From Clarkia xantiana subsp. parviflora (taxonomy: Eukaryota > Streptophyta > Magnoliopsida > Myrtales > Onagraceae), in assembly GCA_036873135.1 (NCBI GenBank), contig JAPTYO010000001.1, forward strand, positions 44,354,774 to 44,418,773: a stretch of 64,000 nt of DNA, in the 5' to 3' direction. The notes below the pieces were generated by a model. That model made no database searches and was not told where the DNA came from. It saw nothing but the letters and a program-made list of their open reading frames with translations. This document shows positions 10,065-22,151 of the stretch, one piece after another. Each line of letters begins with the position of its first letter. Within the stretch, counting starts at the first letter, position 1. Made by a program: the position numbers and the translations under genes.

Positions 10065-10896
10065 TATTTCTCCTATTTCTCTCATGCTCCATTTTATCTT
10101 TCAAAGTTTTATTTGGAACTAGTAATACGTTTCAGGCCTGCTATAATTCATATTGCTGGAACATTTCAAATACGACAATTATATAAAGTCATTAAATGCT
10201 TAAATAATAACATTTCATCTTAGTTTATATCTTTTATGAAAAGAACTTATTCTCGTATATGCAGATCAATGCTCTACTCTTTCTATTCCACAGCTTCATT
10301 ATATCAAGGTTTAACTAATTTTGTAGTTTTTCTTTCTAAAACTATATAGCATGCATTTATTCTCAATTCGGTTGCACAATTCAAGATCGACTAATGCATT
10401 TAAAACCCAAAAAATACATGTAATTATGGGCGTGAACCATTTCAAAAGAAAAATATTATAGCATAAAATATTAAAATCCTAGCTAATCAAAGCTTGTGTT
10501 CCTTCGATTCTATCTATCCCATTTTCTTGTAGTGGGTGATAAATCCAAACGATTTAAAATGGACTTGTGAATGATATGGATTTCAGGATTTAGAAAGACA
10601 TCAAAATTGAAAAGGCAGGGAAAAGTATAAGCATTAGCTAACTTCTTCATTTCAAAAATCATTCTACTATCTGCCACCTAAGAGATCCGTAAGAAAATAA
10701 AAATCGAAATGTGTGAGGAACAAAATTGTTAAATGTACCAGCAGACAGGTAACGCAGCGCAACCAAATTGTACACAACGCTGTTTAAAACTGGCTAAATA
10801 TCATTTGTATATGCTTCGGAAACTTGAACATCCTCACTTGAATAGAGAGAGTTCACCATATGAAGCAACATGCAATTCCAACTGAATCCATAGATA

Positions 10897-11037
10897 CTAA
10901 TAACAATGTCGCAACAACACAACCACCAGAAAAGCCGCGATCAATTGAAAAGATCGATGCGTCGACGAAGCAACGTGAAGAACAGGTTGTTGAATATGCG
11001 ATTTGATGTACGCTTTCCGTGACACGTTCTGCAGCAT
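10897..11037 (-). CDS. Candidate 46-residue small protein with C-terminal hydrophobic segment
   Basis: From ATG at 11037 to TAG at 10897 the frame encodes 46 residues. The N-terminal half is basic and polar (MLQNVSRKAYIKSH) and residues about 31-42 are strongly hydrophobic (QLIAAFLVVVLL), as in small tail-anchored membrane proteins. A TATAAAA motif lies at 11202-11208 on the same strand, about 165 bases upstream. CTTTCTATAG before GCGTTGCG near 11063 could be a splice acceptor, so a 5' leader intron is possible. I recognise no family. A chance ORF or non-coding transcript is equally likely. Confidence 0.25.
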   Translation of the reverse strand: MLQNVSRKAYIKSHIQQPVLHVASSTHRSFQLIAAFLVVVLLRHCY

Positions 11038-11201
11038 CGAGAAGCCACAGAGGAACGCAACGCCTATAGAAAGCAATCGCTAATTTGTGGATTAAAAACA
11101 CAGAAATTTCGATGAAAAACTACAAGTTTTCTCAAATCGGTAGGGTTTAGTGGAAGAAATCTGTGAATTGATAATGTGAGAAAGGATGGCTGAGCAATGA
11201 A

Positions 11202-11208
11202 TTTTATA
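11202..11208 (-). promoter_or_regulatory. TATA-like box upstream of the small ORF
   Basis: CCTATAAAATTC read on the minus strand, 165 bases upstream of the 46-residue ORF. The downstream leader is pyrimidine-rich, as is common near plant transcription starts. Confidence 0.3.
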
Positions 11209-12420
11209 GGGGACAGGGACAGCGGCGATAGATTTTCTTCTAGGGTTTGGTATGCTGTACTCTATAACTAATTACAGAGCTGCCATTTTACCGAAAATAA
11301 AGCCGAATGATCCTCCTACTTTAACCATGAGAATTATCTTTCAATATAAATGACGCAAGAATCAAGATAACGTTTTTAACTTACCAAACTTATTCTTAAA
11401 CTATCTTTTATTAATCATTTCAATTTTTACTTAATTTATATCTCAAAATTTACATTTTGTTACAATTAGAATAAATCGAAATACAATATAATAAAGTGTG
11501 ATTTTATTTGAAAATTAAGAATATTATATGTAAAAGTTATATAATAACATAATAATAAATTAATAATTATAAAAATAAATTTTGCTAAAAATAAACTATA
11601 AAAATGTAAAGAAATTAAATATTCGTAAATATTATTTTTTTTAAATATAAAAAATAAATTTAAAAATGTATATTAACAGTAAAGAAAACATTTCAAATCT
11701 ATAAAATTAGTGATAAAAAATAACTAATACATTAATATAAAATTGAAAAAATAAATAAAATTAAGAATGAAATTTAGTTAGTATAAATTTTTAATATTCT
11801 TAATGAATAATTTTTATATCAAAATATATTATTTTCCAAACTTATTTATTTAAATTTTATCTTTTATTTTCAAATACTTTTTAAGAATTAAAATCCAAAA
11901 AACTGTATGTTTATTTTTATGTTCATGTACACCATTTACCTTAATCAGTTCTTTTTTACTTCCATTTTTAAAATTTATTTCATATATTTAATCTCCTTAA
12001 ATTTCATTATCTTTTTTGTATTATAATTCATTTTAAGTGTATTTATATTATAATAATGTAAATGTTATGATGCAAAAATAGACAACATATATATAAATTA
12101 ATTTAAAAAAAAAATAGAAAAACATATTTTGGAAAATATTTTTTGAACCAGCTTAGTTGAGAAATAGCTTGGTAATTTGACCTATTGAGAATTCACTCTG
12201 CCACTGTAGGGAGACTAATTTGGTGAAAATCTATTGTAACTTTTAAGTACCATAGTTTTAAAAAAATTATCATAAATTTTATAAGAGATTTATATTAGAA
12301 TTTTAAATATTTCTTGCAGACCTTTTTATTAGAAGTTAACTCACTTTTTAATATTAATATTATATTTCATTTCTATTCTATTAGTGGCATGTTAAGGCTA
12401 ATGAAGAGTGCAATTTCCCC

Positions 12421-12621
12421 GCTATTATTCTATCAGGGGTTCAATCCCCGCTAGTGACTATGTGAATGGAAGATTGTTCATGGCCAGCACTTTACCCCTT
12501 ACGGGCTGACCCGGTGCGAGTAGGGATTAGTCTAGGTGTGGAGCAATCATGCTACGGGCGCTGCCCTCCTGATGAGGGCCCCCTAGGACCACCCCGCGGG
12601 AAACCAAAAAAAAAACAAAAA
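12421..12621 (+). mobile_element. SINE-like retroposon with poly(A) tail and 12-bp target duplication
   Basis: TGCAATTTCCCC directly flanks the element (12409-12420 and 12622-12633). The element has a tRNA-type B-box, GGGGTTCAATCCCC, near 12436 and ends in an A-rich tail (12604-12621). The B-box lies only about 15 bases from the 5' end and there is no A-box, so the copy looks 5'-truncated. The body (ACGGGCTGACCCGG, GCCCTCCTGATGAGGGCC) is GC-rich and hairpin-prone. No coding capacity. Confidence 0.75.
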
Positions 12622-12743
12622 TGCAATTTCCCCTCAACTTTTTGTTTGTTGTGTGTAATTTCTACTAAAAAATTTAATTGCTTTTAATTTGACCCTTTAA
12701 AACTTGGTGATTACCTTCCCTGACATCAACTACTCCTAAAACA

Positions 12744-13268
12744 AGGGTTAACAGATATTTTGGTCCATGATGTTTGATCATTTTTGGGTTTTGGTCCATG
12801 ATGTTTTTTTCCCTAGTTTTGGTACCATATGTTTGCAGATTTTTTCTAGTTTTGGTCCGACCGTTACGTTCCGTCCATTTTTTGATATGTACAAGTCACG
12901 TGATCCACGCTAAACTTTCAATTTTGTTCAATTTAGTCCCTCTAATACTTTCCTAACCTTTCTTTTGTTCAATTTAGTCCCGAAGTTTCAAAAATTCAAT
13001 TGGACCTATTGTCCAATTGGGGTCAATTTTAAAACTTCGGGACTAAATTGAACAAAAAAAAAGTTAAGAAAGTATTAGAGGGACTAAATTTAAAGTTTAG
13101 AGTGGATCACGTGACTTGAATATGTCAAAAAATGGACGGAATATAACGGTTAGACCAAAATTAGAAAAAATCTGCAAACATATAGTACCTAAACTAGGTA
13201 AAAAAAAACATCATTGACCAAAACCCAAAAGTTGTCAAACATCATGGACCAAAAGACTTGTTAACCCT
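12744..13268. mobile_element. Long palindromic element, AGGGTTAACA ends
   Basis: The whole 525 bp is an imperfect palindrome. The left arm runs from AGGGTTAACA through TTTTGGTCCATGATGTTTG, TACCATATGTTTGCAGA and TTCAATTTAGTCCC; the right arm returns the complements in reverse order and ends TGTTAACCCT. The centre is near 13005 (CAATTGGACC and its complement). No exact target duplication was found. It shares TTGTTCAATTTAGTCCCT with the element at 7862-8588. Non-coding. Confidence 0.8.
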
Positions 13269-13569
13269 AAAAACAAATGCATGGATGGATCAATCTATTT
13301 ACAGTTTGAAACAACAATTGGTCAGTTTTCCCTGGTTTGGATACATCAACCCACCATTCCTTGAACTATACTGCACTGCAGCTATGCCCTAATTAGCCAG
13401 CTATACTAGACTATAGCTAGTCTTTCCCATTATGTCCGACCAGACCCGAACAACACCCAAACTTCTATATACATTACATAAATAACAACACATCACCATG
13501 CCTAATATACACTGCACCATAAACCAACTAACCAGCAACCTTCTTCTTCTTTGGATTTGGGCATCGGGT

Positions 13570-16448
13570 TTAGTTGAGTTCGATATCAACTTGCTCCGGA
13601 CTTCCCCTCTCGGTTTGGTTAGCTGCGAGAGTTATGCCCAGCTGGCCTTTATCCCCGGCGCCAAATGCATAGAGCTTCCCTGATTCGCTGAGGGCGAAGG
13701 TGTGGGCGTTCCAGTATATCGAGTTGGTTAGGCTGATTTGCACGAACCGCTCTTTTTTCTCCTTCAGCGATGGCACCATCACCGGGCTCAAAACGTGCGG
13801 GTGCCTATTTCCCGGTAACTAATCAAACAAACAAAATAAGGCAAATTTACCAACATATGGAACTAAGGAGGAACCGGTAAATGTCATGTCTGACCTAAAT
13901 CTAACATATGACGATGTTTTTAAATGCTAACAATCTATCTGGGTCAAAATCGAGTGTTTACAGATCAAACGACACACCTGTGCTTCGGCCGCTGCGGCAA
14001 CAGCGGCATTATGCCCGAGACTAGCCGACTCTCCGCATCCAAATGAGTAGACATCCCCAACATCGGACACTACAAAGGTGGTGTAGTCTCCGGTGGCAAC
14101 GTGGATGGCCTTCACATTACCCAGAGACTCAACCACCTTTGGAACCGACTCACATTCCTCGTTCCCGTGTCCCAAGCAACCGTATCGGCCCCATCCCCAT
14201 GTGCAAACTCGACCGTCTTGGCCAACCACAGCAGCGTGCCATGCACCTGCCGCTACCACCATGGGTTGGAGGTTCAACTGTATGAACTGCTCGATTAGAC
14301 GAGGGTGCTTCTCGTCTGTTCTTACACCGTGACCTAGCTTTCCACCCAATCCACACCCAACCGAGTACACCGCCCTGAAAAGAAGACCACACTTTATTGA
14401 GTTATCACAATAAACTAGGGAATTGTCTACCTTCCGCCTGACTATTTCCGAGGTCTAGCAAGCACCCCTTCTACTAGGCTATGTTGAAGTATAAAGGCTA
14501 AACCATGTTTCACCTATCGCCTTAAAGTTTTAGGACAGATGTGTTAGGACAGCTAGTCAAGTGGTTAGACTAAGCTTTCATAGACTAACTCTGTTGGGGT
14601 CTAAAACAAAGTAAGGTAGAGCATTCATACATTCCAGTTGGTTGAAAGGCTAGTGCGAGAAGATAGCAATATCCCGCCGCAATTTGAACCACGGGCACGT
14701 TCTCCAGAGCACCCATTAGCGGGCGTGGTTCCACATCATTCTGCTCCGTATGGTGGCCGAGCCTTCCATCGTTTCCCCATGAGAAGGTGTAAACCGTGCC
14801 TTCTCTAGAAAGCACAGCCGTGAAGAAGTTGCCTATAGCAGCTTGTACCACAAATATGCCCTTCAGAGACTCCACAAGTTGTGGTGTTGAAACTAGCTTT
14901 GATCCCTGTGCTCCATACTCGGCTTCACCGAATGAATCTTTCCCAAATGCGTATACTTGGCCTGCCTCACTGATCAGCATTGTCCTTCCAGCTCCAGCAG
15001 CTGCTTGGATTATTCGAATCCCTTGAAGAGATCTACAAAACAAGGTGGGCAGCTAGCTCCTTTTAACCATTATGCATATTGGCCTTCAACTTTTTTAGAT
15101 TCAATATTATCTTTAACGATTCTGTAACGGGTTCCAGACCTGATAAGTCGAGGTCGCCATTCCTCTTCGGTATTACCATGCCCCAACTGACCTGAGCTAT
15201 TAGACCCGAAGGTATAAACGGCTCCTTTGGAGGTCACGGCTATGCTATGACCCGGCCCTGCTATTGCCTGAGATTTCTCCCTCCGGCAGCAAACTTCTCC
15301 GGCAAGTAAGAATCTGAGGACAAGTTTCCACGACCCTCCACATCGTTGCTTCAAACTTTCGCGTTCCACTTCATTCATCGGCTTAAAGATAGCCCTGTTT
15401 TCGCACATGTCCAGAGCTGCCAGCTCGGTTATGGATAGTCCAAAGTCGGGAGCAAAGTTGGCCGGCTGCCTGAAGAACGAGCATGTTGCCTGCAACCACA
15501 ATGTACATAATCATGGAGCAATTATAGCGCTTAGGCCTCGTTTGGTGTCGTGGAGCAGAGGAATGCTATTCTATCACCCAATGATGTGAAGAGAAGGCTA
15601 GCCATTACAATGTCAGATCATTCCGACACACCAAACAGGCCAATGTCTATAGGGTTAAGAACTTAAAAACAGTCTCAACTATAAGCAATGTTGCTCATCG
15701 CTGTCCCAGATTTAAAATGTTGATATTTGGTGTACCAACTATCAAATTAGTTAGTTTTTACTTTTATTCTCTTAGAATTAACGAAATAAAAACATAGCTT
15801 TTAAACATCAAATAAGCCTAAACCATGAGCAACAAATCTGATATTTTCGGAGAAGTGGAAGACAATATGATTTTCTTGCTTAAAATGCTAAATTTAAGGC
15901 CAAAATCAGTCAGAAAAAAAAATGGAAAACAATAAATCTGATAGTTGTGACACAAAATATCAACATTTTAAATCTGGGACAACGATTAGCAACATTGACT
16001 ATAGTCGAGACTGTTTTTAGGTTCTTAACCCTTGTCAATATAGCAAATTATACTAATCCATACTCAACTCTCGTGCTTCTTTAGTTTTGCAGACATACTT
16101 CATTCAATGCATTACCCATAAGTGAAGTTTTATAAAGAATGCATAAAAGTTGAGTATGCAATAGTGTAAGTAACTCTTCTTCCCAAATACCATTACATGA
16201 CATTAAGTGTACGATAGACATGCCTCGAGTTTGGCCAGGTCCTGAGGGACCAAGCTGCAAGTGGTTAGGACATGGAGAACAATGGAGGGATTAGCTGCAA
16301 GTGGGAAATCTCCGGGGCTAGAATCCCCAAAGCAATGTCGGGTTTGTCTTTGGAATGTGTGGGGCGGAGAAGCTACAATGGGAGGCATTGGCTGATCAAC
16401 AATGTGTTGGTAAGGGATGGAAGGTGTCCCGCTCGCCGTGGCATCCAT
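13570..16448 (-). CDS. RCC1-repeat family protein, five coding exons
   Basis: Coding exons on the minus strand are 16448-16224, 15489-15140, 15032-14631, 14374-13978 and 13818-13570; they join in frame to 540 residues. The start is the first ATG after a splice acceptor at 16457, leaving an 8-base 5' UTR in this exon. Residues about 48-92 form an F-box-like stretch (NPSIVLHVL, QDLAKLEATCSFFRQ). From about 155 to the end, RCC1 blades repeat, with motifs such as YTFGSNSSGQLGHG, CTWGWGRYGCLGHG, YSFGCGESASLGHN and YAFGAGDKGQLG. The fold is a seven-blade propeller used for protein or chromatin binding; UVR8 is a relative, but this protein belongs to a different plant subfamily with no role known to me. 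Intron 1 begins GC rather than GT and carries two MITEs. The other introns are GT-AG. No frame break is seen. Confidence 0.9.
15534..15641. mobile_element. Small MITE in intron 1 of the RCC1 gene
   Basis: GGCCTCGTTTGGTGTCG at the left and, on the other strand, GGCCTGTTTGGTGTGTCGG at the right form terminal inverted repeats of a 108-bp element. GGCCTxGTTTGGT ends are common in plant MITEs. No exact target duplication is evident. Confidence 0.6.
15651..16032. mobile_element. Palindromic MITE, AGGGTTAAGAAC ends, in intron 1 of the RCC1 gene
   Basis: The 382-bp element starts AGGGTTAAGAAC and ends GTTCTTAACCCT. The inverted repeats extend about 100 bases (CAGTCTC, CAATGTTGCT, CCCAGATTTAAAATGTTGAT and their complements). 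A second, left-truncated relative lies at 39921-40269. Confidence 0.75.
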
Positions 16449-18747
16449 GGGGGTCACTGCAGTTCCTTAGCAGTCCCCGAGTTTCGAAGCAGAAGAAATA
16501 TCTAAACTCAACTCCTAACAAACCACAAAAATGTAATGATAGTTAGAGTAATCAAATATGTAACCAAAATCGAACTCGGTTATTATTGACATCAAATGAA
16601 CTGATGTAAAAGTAAAACCAACATACCAAGTAATGTAGCTATTAATTGCAAGAACAGACATCAAAAGCTAGAGTTCAGTATCAGATACGTAGTTGAAACT
16701 CCAAAAGAGATGATTTTGGATGGGAGATTTAACAGATGATCATGAATAGAATATAAAACGTGGATGACAGCGATGTATTGTAATGGGAATTTACTTGACA
16801 GACGAAAACTTGGTTGAAAAGCATGCTAATCCCCCATTTAAGATATTCCACTAAGGAGAAGACCCAAAAGGAAAGAACTTCTATTGTCAAAAGATAAAAC
16901 TAGTATTCCACACGCAACCTCCTCAGAAATCCAACAAAGTCGAGATCAATTCAATTGAGGAAACGAAATTTCACAGAAATCTACAGTATCAAAATCCAAA
17001 ACTGATTATCAAAAACCCAGATAGGGCAATCGGCAATCCATCCGATGATTCAATTATAGCAAGTAAAATTCAGCATCTGTACATCAGGATCGTCACAGAT
17101 CAACATATAAAAAGTTTCAGGATCAAGAAATTACGATTCAAATACGCATAGGATCGATCGCGCATGAATCTGACGACAGAATCATGAATTTGAAGCGTTG
17201 ATCAGCCAAAAAGCACAGAGATGAAGGAAAGAAGTTATCGTGTTATTCTGCAGTCGGTGTATGTGCTGCTATATCTGAGATTTGTTGTACGTGGAAGGAC
17301 GATCGTTGTTCTGAGAGGATGGAGGTGATTCTGAAGGATCAGAGGGGGATTGAAAATTCTGGGTGTCAAAAGGAAGGAGTTTTGGTTTGGTGTGGGGAAG
17401 AATATTGAGAGGTGAAGAAGGTGTCAAGTTCTTTCTTCTATATCTATAATACATACGTTTTCTAAAAGCGATGAGGTGTCTGTTGGATGGTGAACCCCCG
17501 ATTTTTATATTCTTCCTAAGGGTGTCTTACACGTCAGCCTTCTTCTTGATCACAGTAAAAAATTGTAAATTTTGTGGATTGAATTATGAGCTTGAATAAT
17601 TGAGCACGAATCGGTCTCTTATCTATACTAGTTGGTTTTTGATAGGGTACGTTGATGATGTCAGTGCGTAAATACATTACAATTGTTGTCTTCTGAACAA
17701 CATGAGAACTACTCTGGGGGAAATTTATAAACTTAATTAAAATGAAGTCGAGTGTAGAATTACACATTAGTTTATAAGTGAAAATATATCAAATTTTATC
17801 ATAAATAAATAAAAATAATTAATATTTTTTTATACATATTTTGATATAATCAATCTAACGAATTATAAGTATATTAAATTAGATCCAAATTCGTTTTAGC
17901 CACCCGGTTTTGAAGTATTGGTCTTGGACACGGATCGTCAAAGACTATAAGACGAGTATAAGATGATAACGAAGTCCACAATTAACTGCGATTTTGATAA
18001 CCCAATAATTCTCCTAGATTGCTTTATATATTGTATGTATGTATATATATTATATTAGACTTTGCATATAATATAAATATAAATAGAATATTCACTGCAT
18101 TGTTATGTGGCAAATTTTTTTTGTAGTGCAATGGTACTCATGATTGTCTCAAATAAAGATTCGGTACAAAAATCATGGGTTTGTGTAAATTACTAAAACA
18201 CCCTAGCCATTATCCATTCCCTGTTATTTTGGAATATATCTAGTAAAAATAGATAGATTCGATCTAAATTTGATATTGTAATTTTTTTTCCTCGGTAAAA
18301 ATATTATATAGAAGTTGGATATTGTAGTTAATAAATAGATTTGCGTGTATCTATCACCGAGAAATTTGCCGCATATTTTGCATATAAGTTAAGACATTTA
18401 AATGTTTAAAATTCTAATAAAACAATTACTTTTTTTTTTAATCCGTATACTTACGTTTTTCAATGTTATATATCTCTATATCTATTGCCGGGAAAAAAAA
18501 AATATACATATCTATTGGGATCTCGCGACATTCATTATGCCCTTGCTTTGTATAGCACTGAAAATCATGACTGTCTTCATTTATTGGCTGCACGTAGATG
18601 AAACATGGAAATAAAGTACACATCATTGATATTTGATAGTCATAGCATAGTACTAGACTACTAGTAGATAATTCAGTGCCTAAATGCGTAACAATTTTTG
18701 GAGGACAAATTAAATCTGTGCTGGAAAAAATTATGATAATTGTAAAA
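16449..18747. other. 5' leader and promoter side of the RCC1 gene, then AT-rich DNA
   Basis: A splice acceptor at 16457-16458 shows that an upstream 5' UTR exon exists; it probably lies within 17100-17450, but I could not fix its donor or a TATA box. 17500-18747 is AT-rich with no gene I can support. ORFs at its right end overlap the copia LTR. Confidence 0.4.
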
Positions 18748-19044
18748 TGTTGAGATAACAACAGAATGAGAGATGGGGTGATTTTCGGGTTTATCAGCAC
18801 ACCTCCTTCAATTATGCACCTCCCCTTTATAAAGCAAACCCTAGCAAAATATTCGCAGAATTTGCCCAACTGATAAATGAAGGAGCAAATAAGTCACAAA
18901 GTTCAATAACAAAGTTTAGTATGCAAAATGTCGGGACGGGCCGAGCCCAAGAGACATTAAATTGGCCCAAGATACTTCGGCTAAAATATCAGGCTAAAAT
19001 ACAAGGCCGAACCAAAATGTAAATCAACATCTTGGGTTTCAACA
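18748..19044 (-). repeat. 3' LTR of the copia element
   Basis: TGTTGAG to TTTCAACA in plus orientation, giving TGTTGAAA to CTCAACA in element orientation. It matches the LTR at 24690-24986. Confidence 0.9.
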
Positions 19045-19056
19045 CTCCCCCCAAAC
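19045..19056 (-). other. Polypurine tract of the copia element
   Basis: On the minus strand the sequence TTTGGGGGGAG lies immediately upstream of the 3' LTR, in the position of the plus-strand primer. Confidence 0.7.
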
Positions 19057-20655
19057 TAAACTTTGTGAAGAACTAAAAATGTTAACCAAATGCATTCTCC
19101 TAAAAAAATTACGATGCTGAATCTTCGGAAGAGCCTTGGTAAAGATATCTGCAACTTGATCCGTGGTTTTCACAAATCTTAACTTCAAAAAACCCGATGT
19201 GACCTGATCCCTAATAAAATGACAGTCAACTTCAATATGTTTAGTGCGTTCATGAAAAACGGGATTATTCGCAATTTGAATCGCTGCTTTGTTATCACAA
19301 TATAATAAAACAGGCTTTTCAACATATAACCCAAATTCGGAAAGTAAACCTTTAAGCCAAATCAATTCCCCAACCGTGTCACGCATACTTCTATACTCAG
19401 CTTCAGCCGAGGAACAAGAGACAGTTGGCTGCTTTTTTACTTTCCAAGAGATTAAAGAATCACCAATGAACACACAATATCCAGTAACAGATCTTCTTGA
19501 CTCAACACATCTTGCATAATCAGAATCACAATAAGCAGTAATGTTTAAACTACCTTTTGAAGATAATAAAATTCATAAACCTGGTTCAAGCTTCAAGTAT
19601 TTTAAAATACGAATAACAGCATCATAATGAGATTTTTTCGGAGCTTGCATATATTGACTAAGATATTGAACATGATATGCTATATCTGGTCGAGTAATAC
19701 CTAAATACAACAACTTACCAATCAATCTTCTATAAATGCTTGGATCCGAAAGCAACAAATCATCACGATTCAGGTTAAGGCTCTCATCATATCCAGCTGA
19801 GGTAAACCTAGCATTTTGCTCCATCGGAGTGTTACTAGGCTTACCTCCCAATAAACCAATTTCAGACAACATTTCCAAAACATATTTCCTTTGATAGAGC
19901 ACAATTCCAGAATCAGATCTTGCTACCTCAATGCCTAGGAAATATTTTAGATCACCCAAATCCTTCATCTTAAAATTGGTTTGTAAAACAGCCTTTAACT
20001 CATTTATCATAGCCAAACTATTTCCAGTAATTAACAAATCATCCACATAGACAAGAAGAACAGCAATTTCCTTACCTTTTCTTTTAGTAAATAGAGAGTA
20101 ATCAAGATGACTTTGCACATAACCATTGCTGACAAGGGCCTGAGTTAATTTTAGATTCCACTGTCTAGATGCATGTTTTAAACCATAAAGAGATTTGTGC
20201 AATCGACAAACAGGATTAGAAGGAACAACACATAACTCCCCCTGATTGCCAAATCCAGGAGGTAAGTCCATATAAACTTCCTCAAATAAGTCTCCCTGAA
20301 GAAAAGCATTATAAACGTCCATTTGAAATAATGGCCAATTGTATAAAGCAGCCAATGACAGAATAATTCGAACTGTCCCAATTTTGGCAACAGGTGAAAA
20401 AGTTTCATCATAATCAATGCCCTCTTTTTGTTTAAAACCCTTAGCAACAAGTCTGGCTTTATAACGTTCCAAAGAACCATCAGAATTATATTTCACACGA
20501 AAAACCCATTTGCATCCTATAGAAGTCCTACCAGAAGGCAGAGGGACAAGAGACCAGGTTTTATTCGATTCTAAAGCAGTGATTTCTTCCTTCATAGTCT
20601 TTATCCAGTTTTTGTCAAGCATCATAAAAATATTTAGGCTCAGGAATTTTATCAA
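19048..20655 (-). pseudogene. Copia reverse transcriptase and RNase H
   Basis: RT motifs are clear from about 20600 downward: WSLVPLPSGRTSIGCKWVF, RYKARLVAKGFKQKEG, FSPVAKIGTVR, FQMDVYNAFLQGDL and LLVYVDDLLITG. RNase H follows at about 19430-19100 (SSAEAEYRSMRDT, LYCDNKAAIQIANNP, ERTKHIEVDCHFIRD, VADIFTKALP). A stop near 19573 separates the two, and an RT-proximal frame break lies near 20640. Unlikely to give an active enzyme. Confidence 0.9.
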
Positions 20656-22074
20656 GAATGCTCAAAAAAGATTTATGGTTACCAGAAATTCTGTCAAAAT
20701 TTAAATTGTGGGAAATAGGATGCAAAGTGGAACAATGTGTGGACATGTCATAATCACGAACCCAAATGGGTGGTCTAATATTTCTAATAGGTCTACCAGG
20801 TTCAGAAATGACATTTTCAGTTTGGTCAGGTGAATCAGAAATAACATCAGTTTCATCACTACCTGATTGATCAGAGTCACTCACAGGATCATCAAGCGAA
20901 GCAGCTAAGTCATCATCTTGATGGCTAGATTCTTGGTGATTGAGCAGAACCTGTTGATCAACTACAGGTGGTAATGCAACGTTAGGATCACCATCAAGGG
21001 TCAAATCTGGTAAAGAAACAGGAGACCAATTAGGGTTATAATTGAGAAAAGCATCATGATTATCAGAGTAAAAAGGGAAAGTAGTTTCCAAAAACTTAAC
21101 ATCCCTACTGATAAAAAAGGATTTGATGGCCAAATTGTACAGTTTATAACCCTTTTGGGTTAAGGAGTATCTCATCATAACTGAGGCAATCGCCCTAGGA
21201 GAAAATTTATCTGCAACAGGTAAAACCTTTGCATAACAAAGACATCCAAAAACCCGTAAATGTTCTAACCTGGGAGATTTGCCATATAAAATTTCAAAAG
21301 GAGATTTACCTTTTAATACATCTGTTGGCAACAGGTTAATAAGATAACATGCTGTTAAAATAGCTTCACCCCAAAATTGATTTGGTAAAAAAACTTTGAA
21401 ATTTCAAAGCTCTAGCAATGTCGAGTAAATGTCTATGTTTACGTTCCACAATGCCATTTTGTTGGGGAGTATATGCACAAGTGCTCTCATGAATCACGCC
21501 AGATGTGGAAAAAAGAAGGGAACAGTTCTCGTTAAAAAATTCCCGACCATTATCTGATCGAATTCTTTTTCTCAAACTGGGTTTGAACCATAGAAAAGAA
21601 ATGTTTCAAGATAACAATAACATCAGATTTCAAGGTGAGTAAATATACCCAGGTTGTTCTAGAGAAATCGTCGACTATAGTAAGAAAATATCGTTTATTA
21701 TCATGAGTGGCAAATTGGTATGGGCCCCATACATCAACATGTATTAGATCAAAAATACATTCAGTAACACTAGTACTAGTGGGAAAAGGAGATCTAGTTT
21801 GCTTGGCTAAAGGGCAGACAACACATTCAGATATGCCTTTATTCTTGAAATCAACAGAACGTAAACAATCGATTTTACTCAATGTTGTAAAAGGAATGTG
21901 GCCTAAACGCCGGTGCCATAGAACGGTTTCAGGGTGATCAACTAGTGAATGAAAGACTACAGGGGCTAGAGAATCTGGTTTAAAAAAATAGAGCCCTGCA
22001 GATTCATGACCAGTCCCCAACACCGTTCCACTGCAATGATCCTGCAAGGTTACAAGATTGGCATTAAAAATCAC
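20615..22074 (-). pseudogene. Copia integrase region
   Basis: The GAG-pre-integrase zinc-binding segment (VLWHRRLGHIPFTTLSK, then CVVCPLAKQTRSPF) starts near 21980. The catalytic core follows: DLIHVDVWGPY near 21750, TIVDDFSRTTWVYLL near 21690, IRSDNGREFFN near 21540 and STCAYTPQQNGIVERKHRH near 21460. The frame is broken near 21560 and near 21360. An acidic linker (DSDQSGSDETD) precedes RT. Inactive as it stands. Confidence 0.88.
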
Positions 22075-22151
22075 AGAACAAGATGAATCCTTGGTTAATT
22101 TTGCAACAGAAATGAGATTGAGTTTGAAGCTGGGAACAAATAAGACATCTG

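Larger units (their letters stand above)
10065..12408. other. AT-rich intergenic region
   Basis: Apart from the small ORF and TATA-like motif near 10897-11208, I see nothing gene-like. 11340-12400 is very A/T-rich, with no codon structure, RNA gene or clear repeat element. Confidence 0.6.

Noticed and set aside
12436..12450. tRNA-like GGTTCAATCCCC
   Set aside because: No acceptor stem, D arm or anticodon arm can be formed around it. It is a B-box in a SINE.
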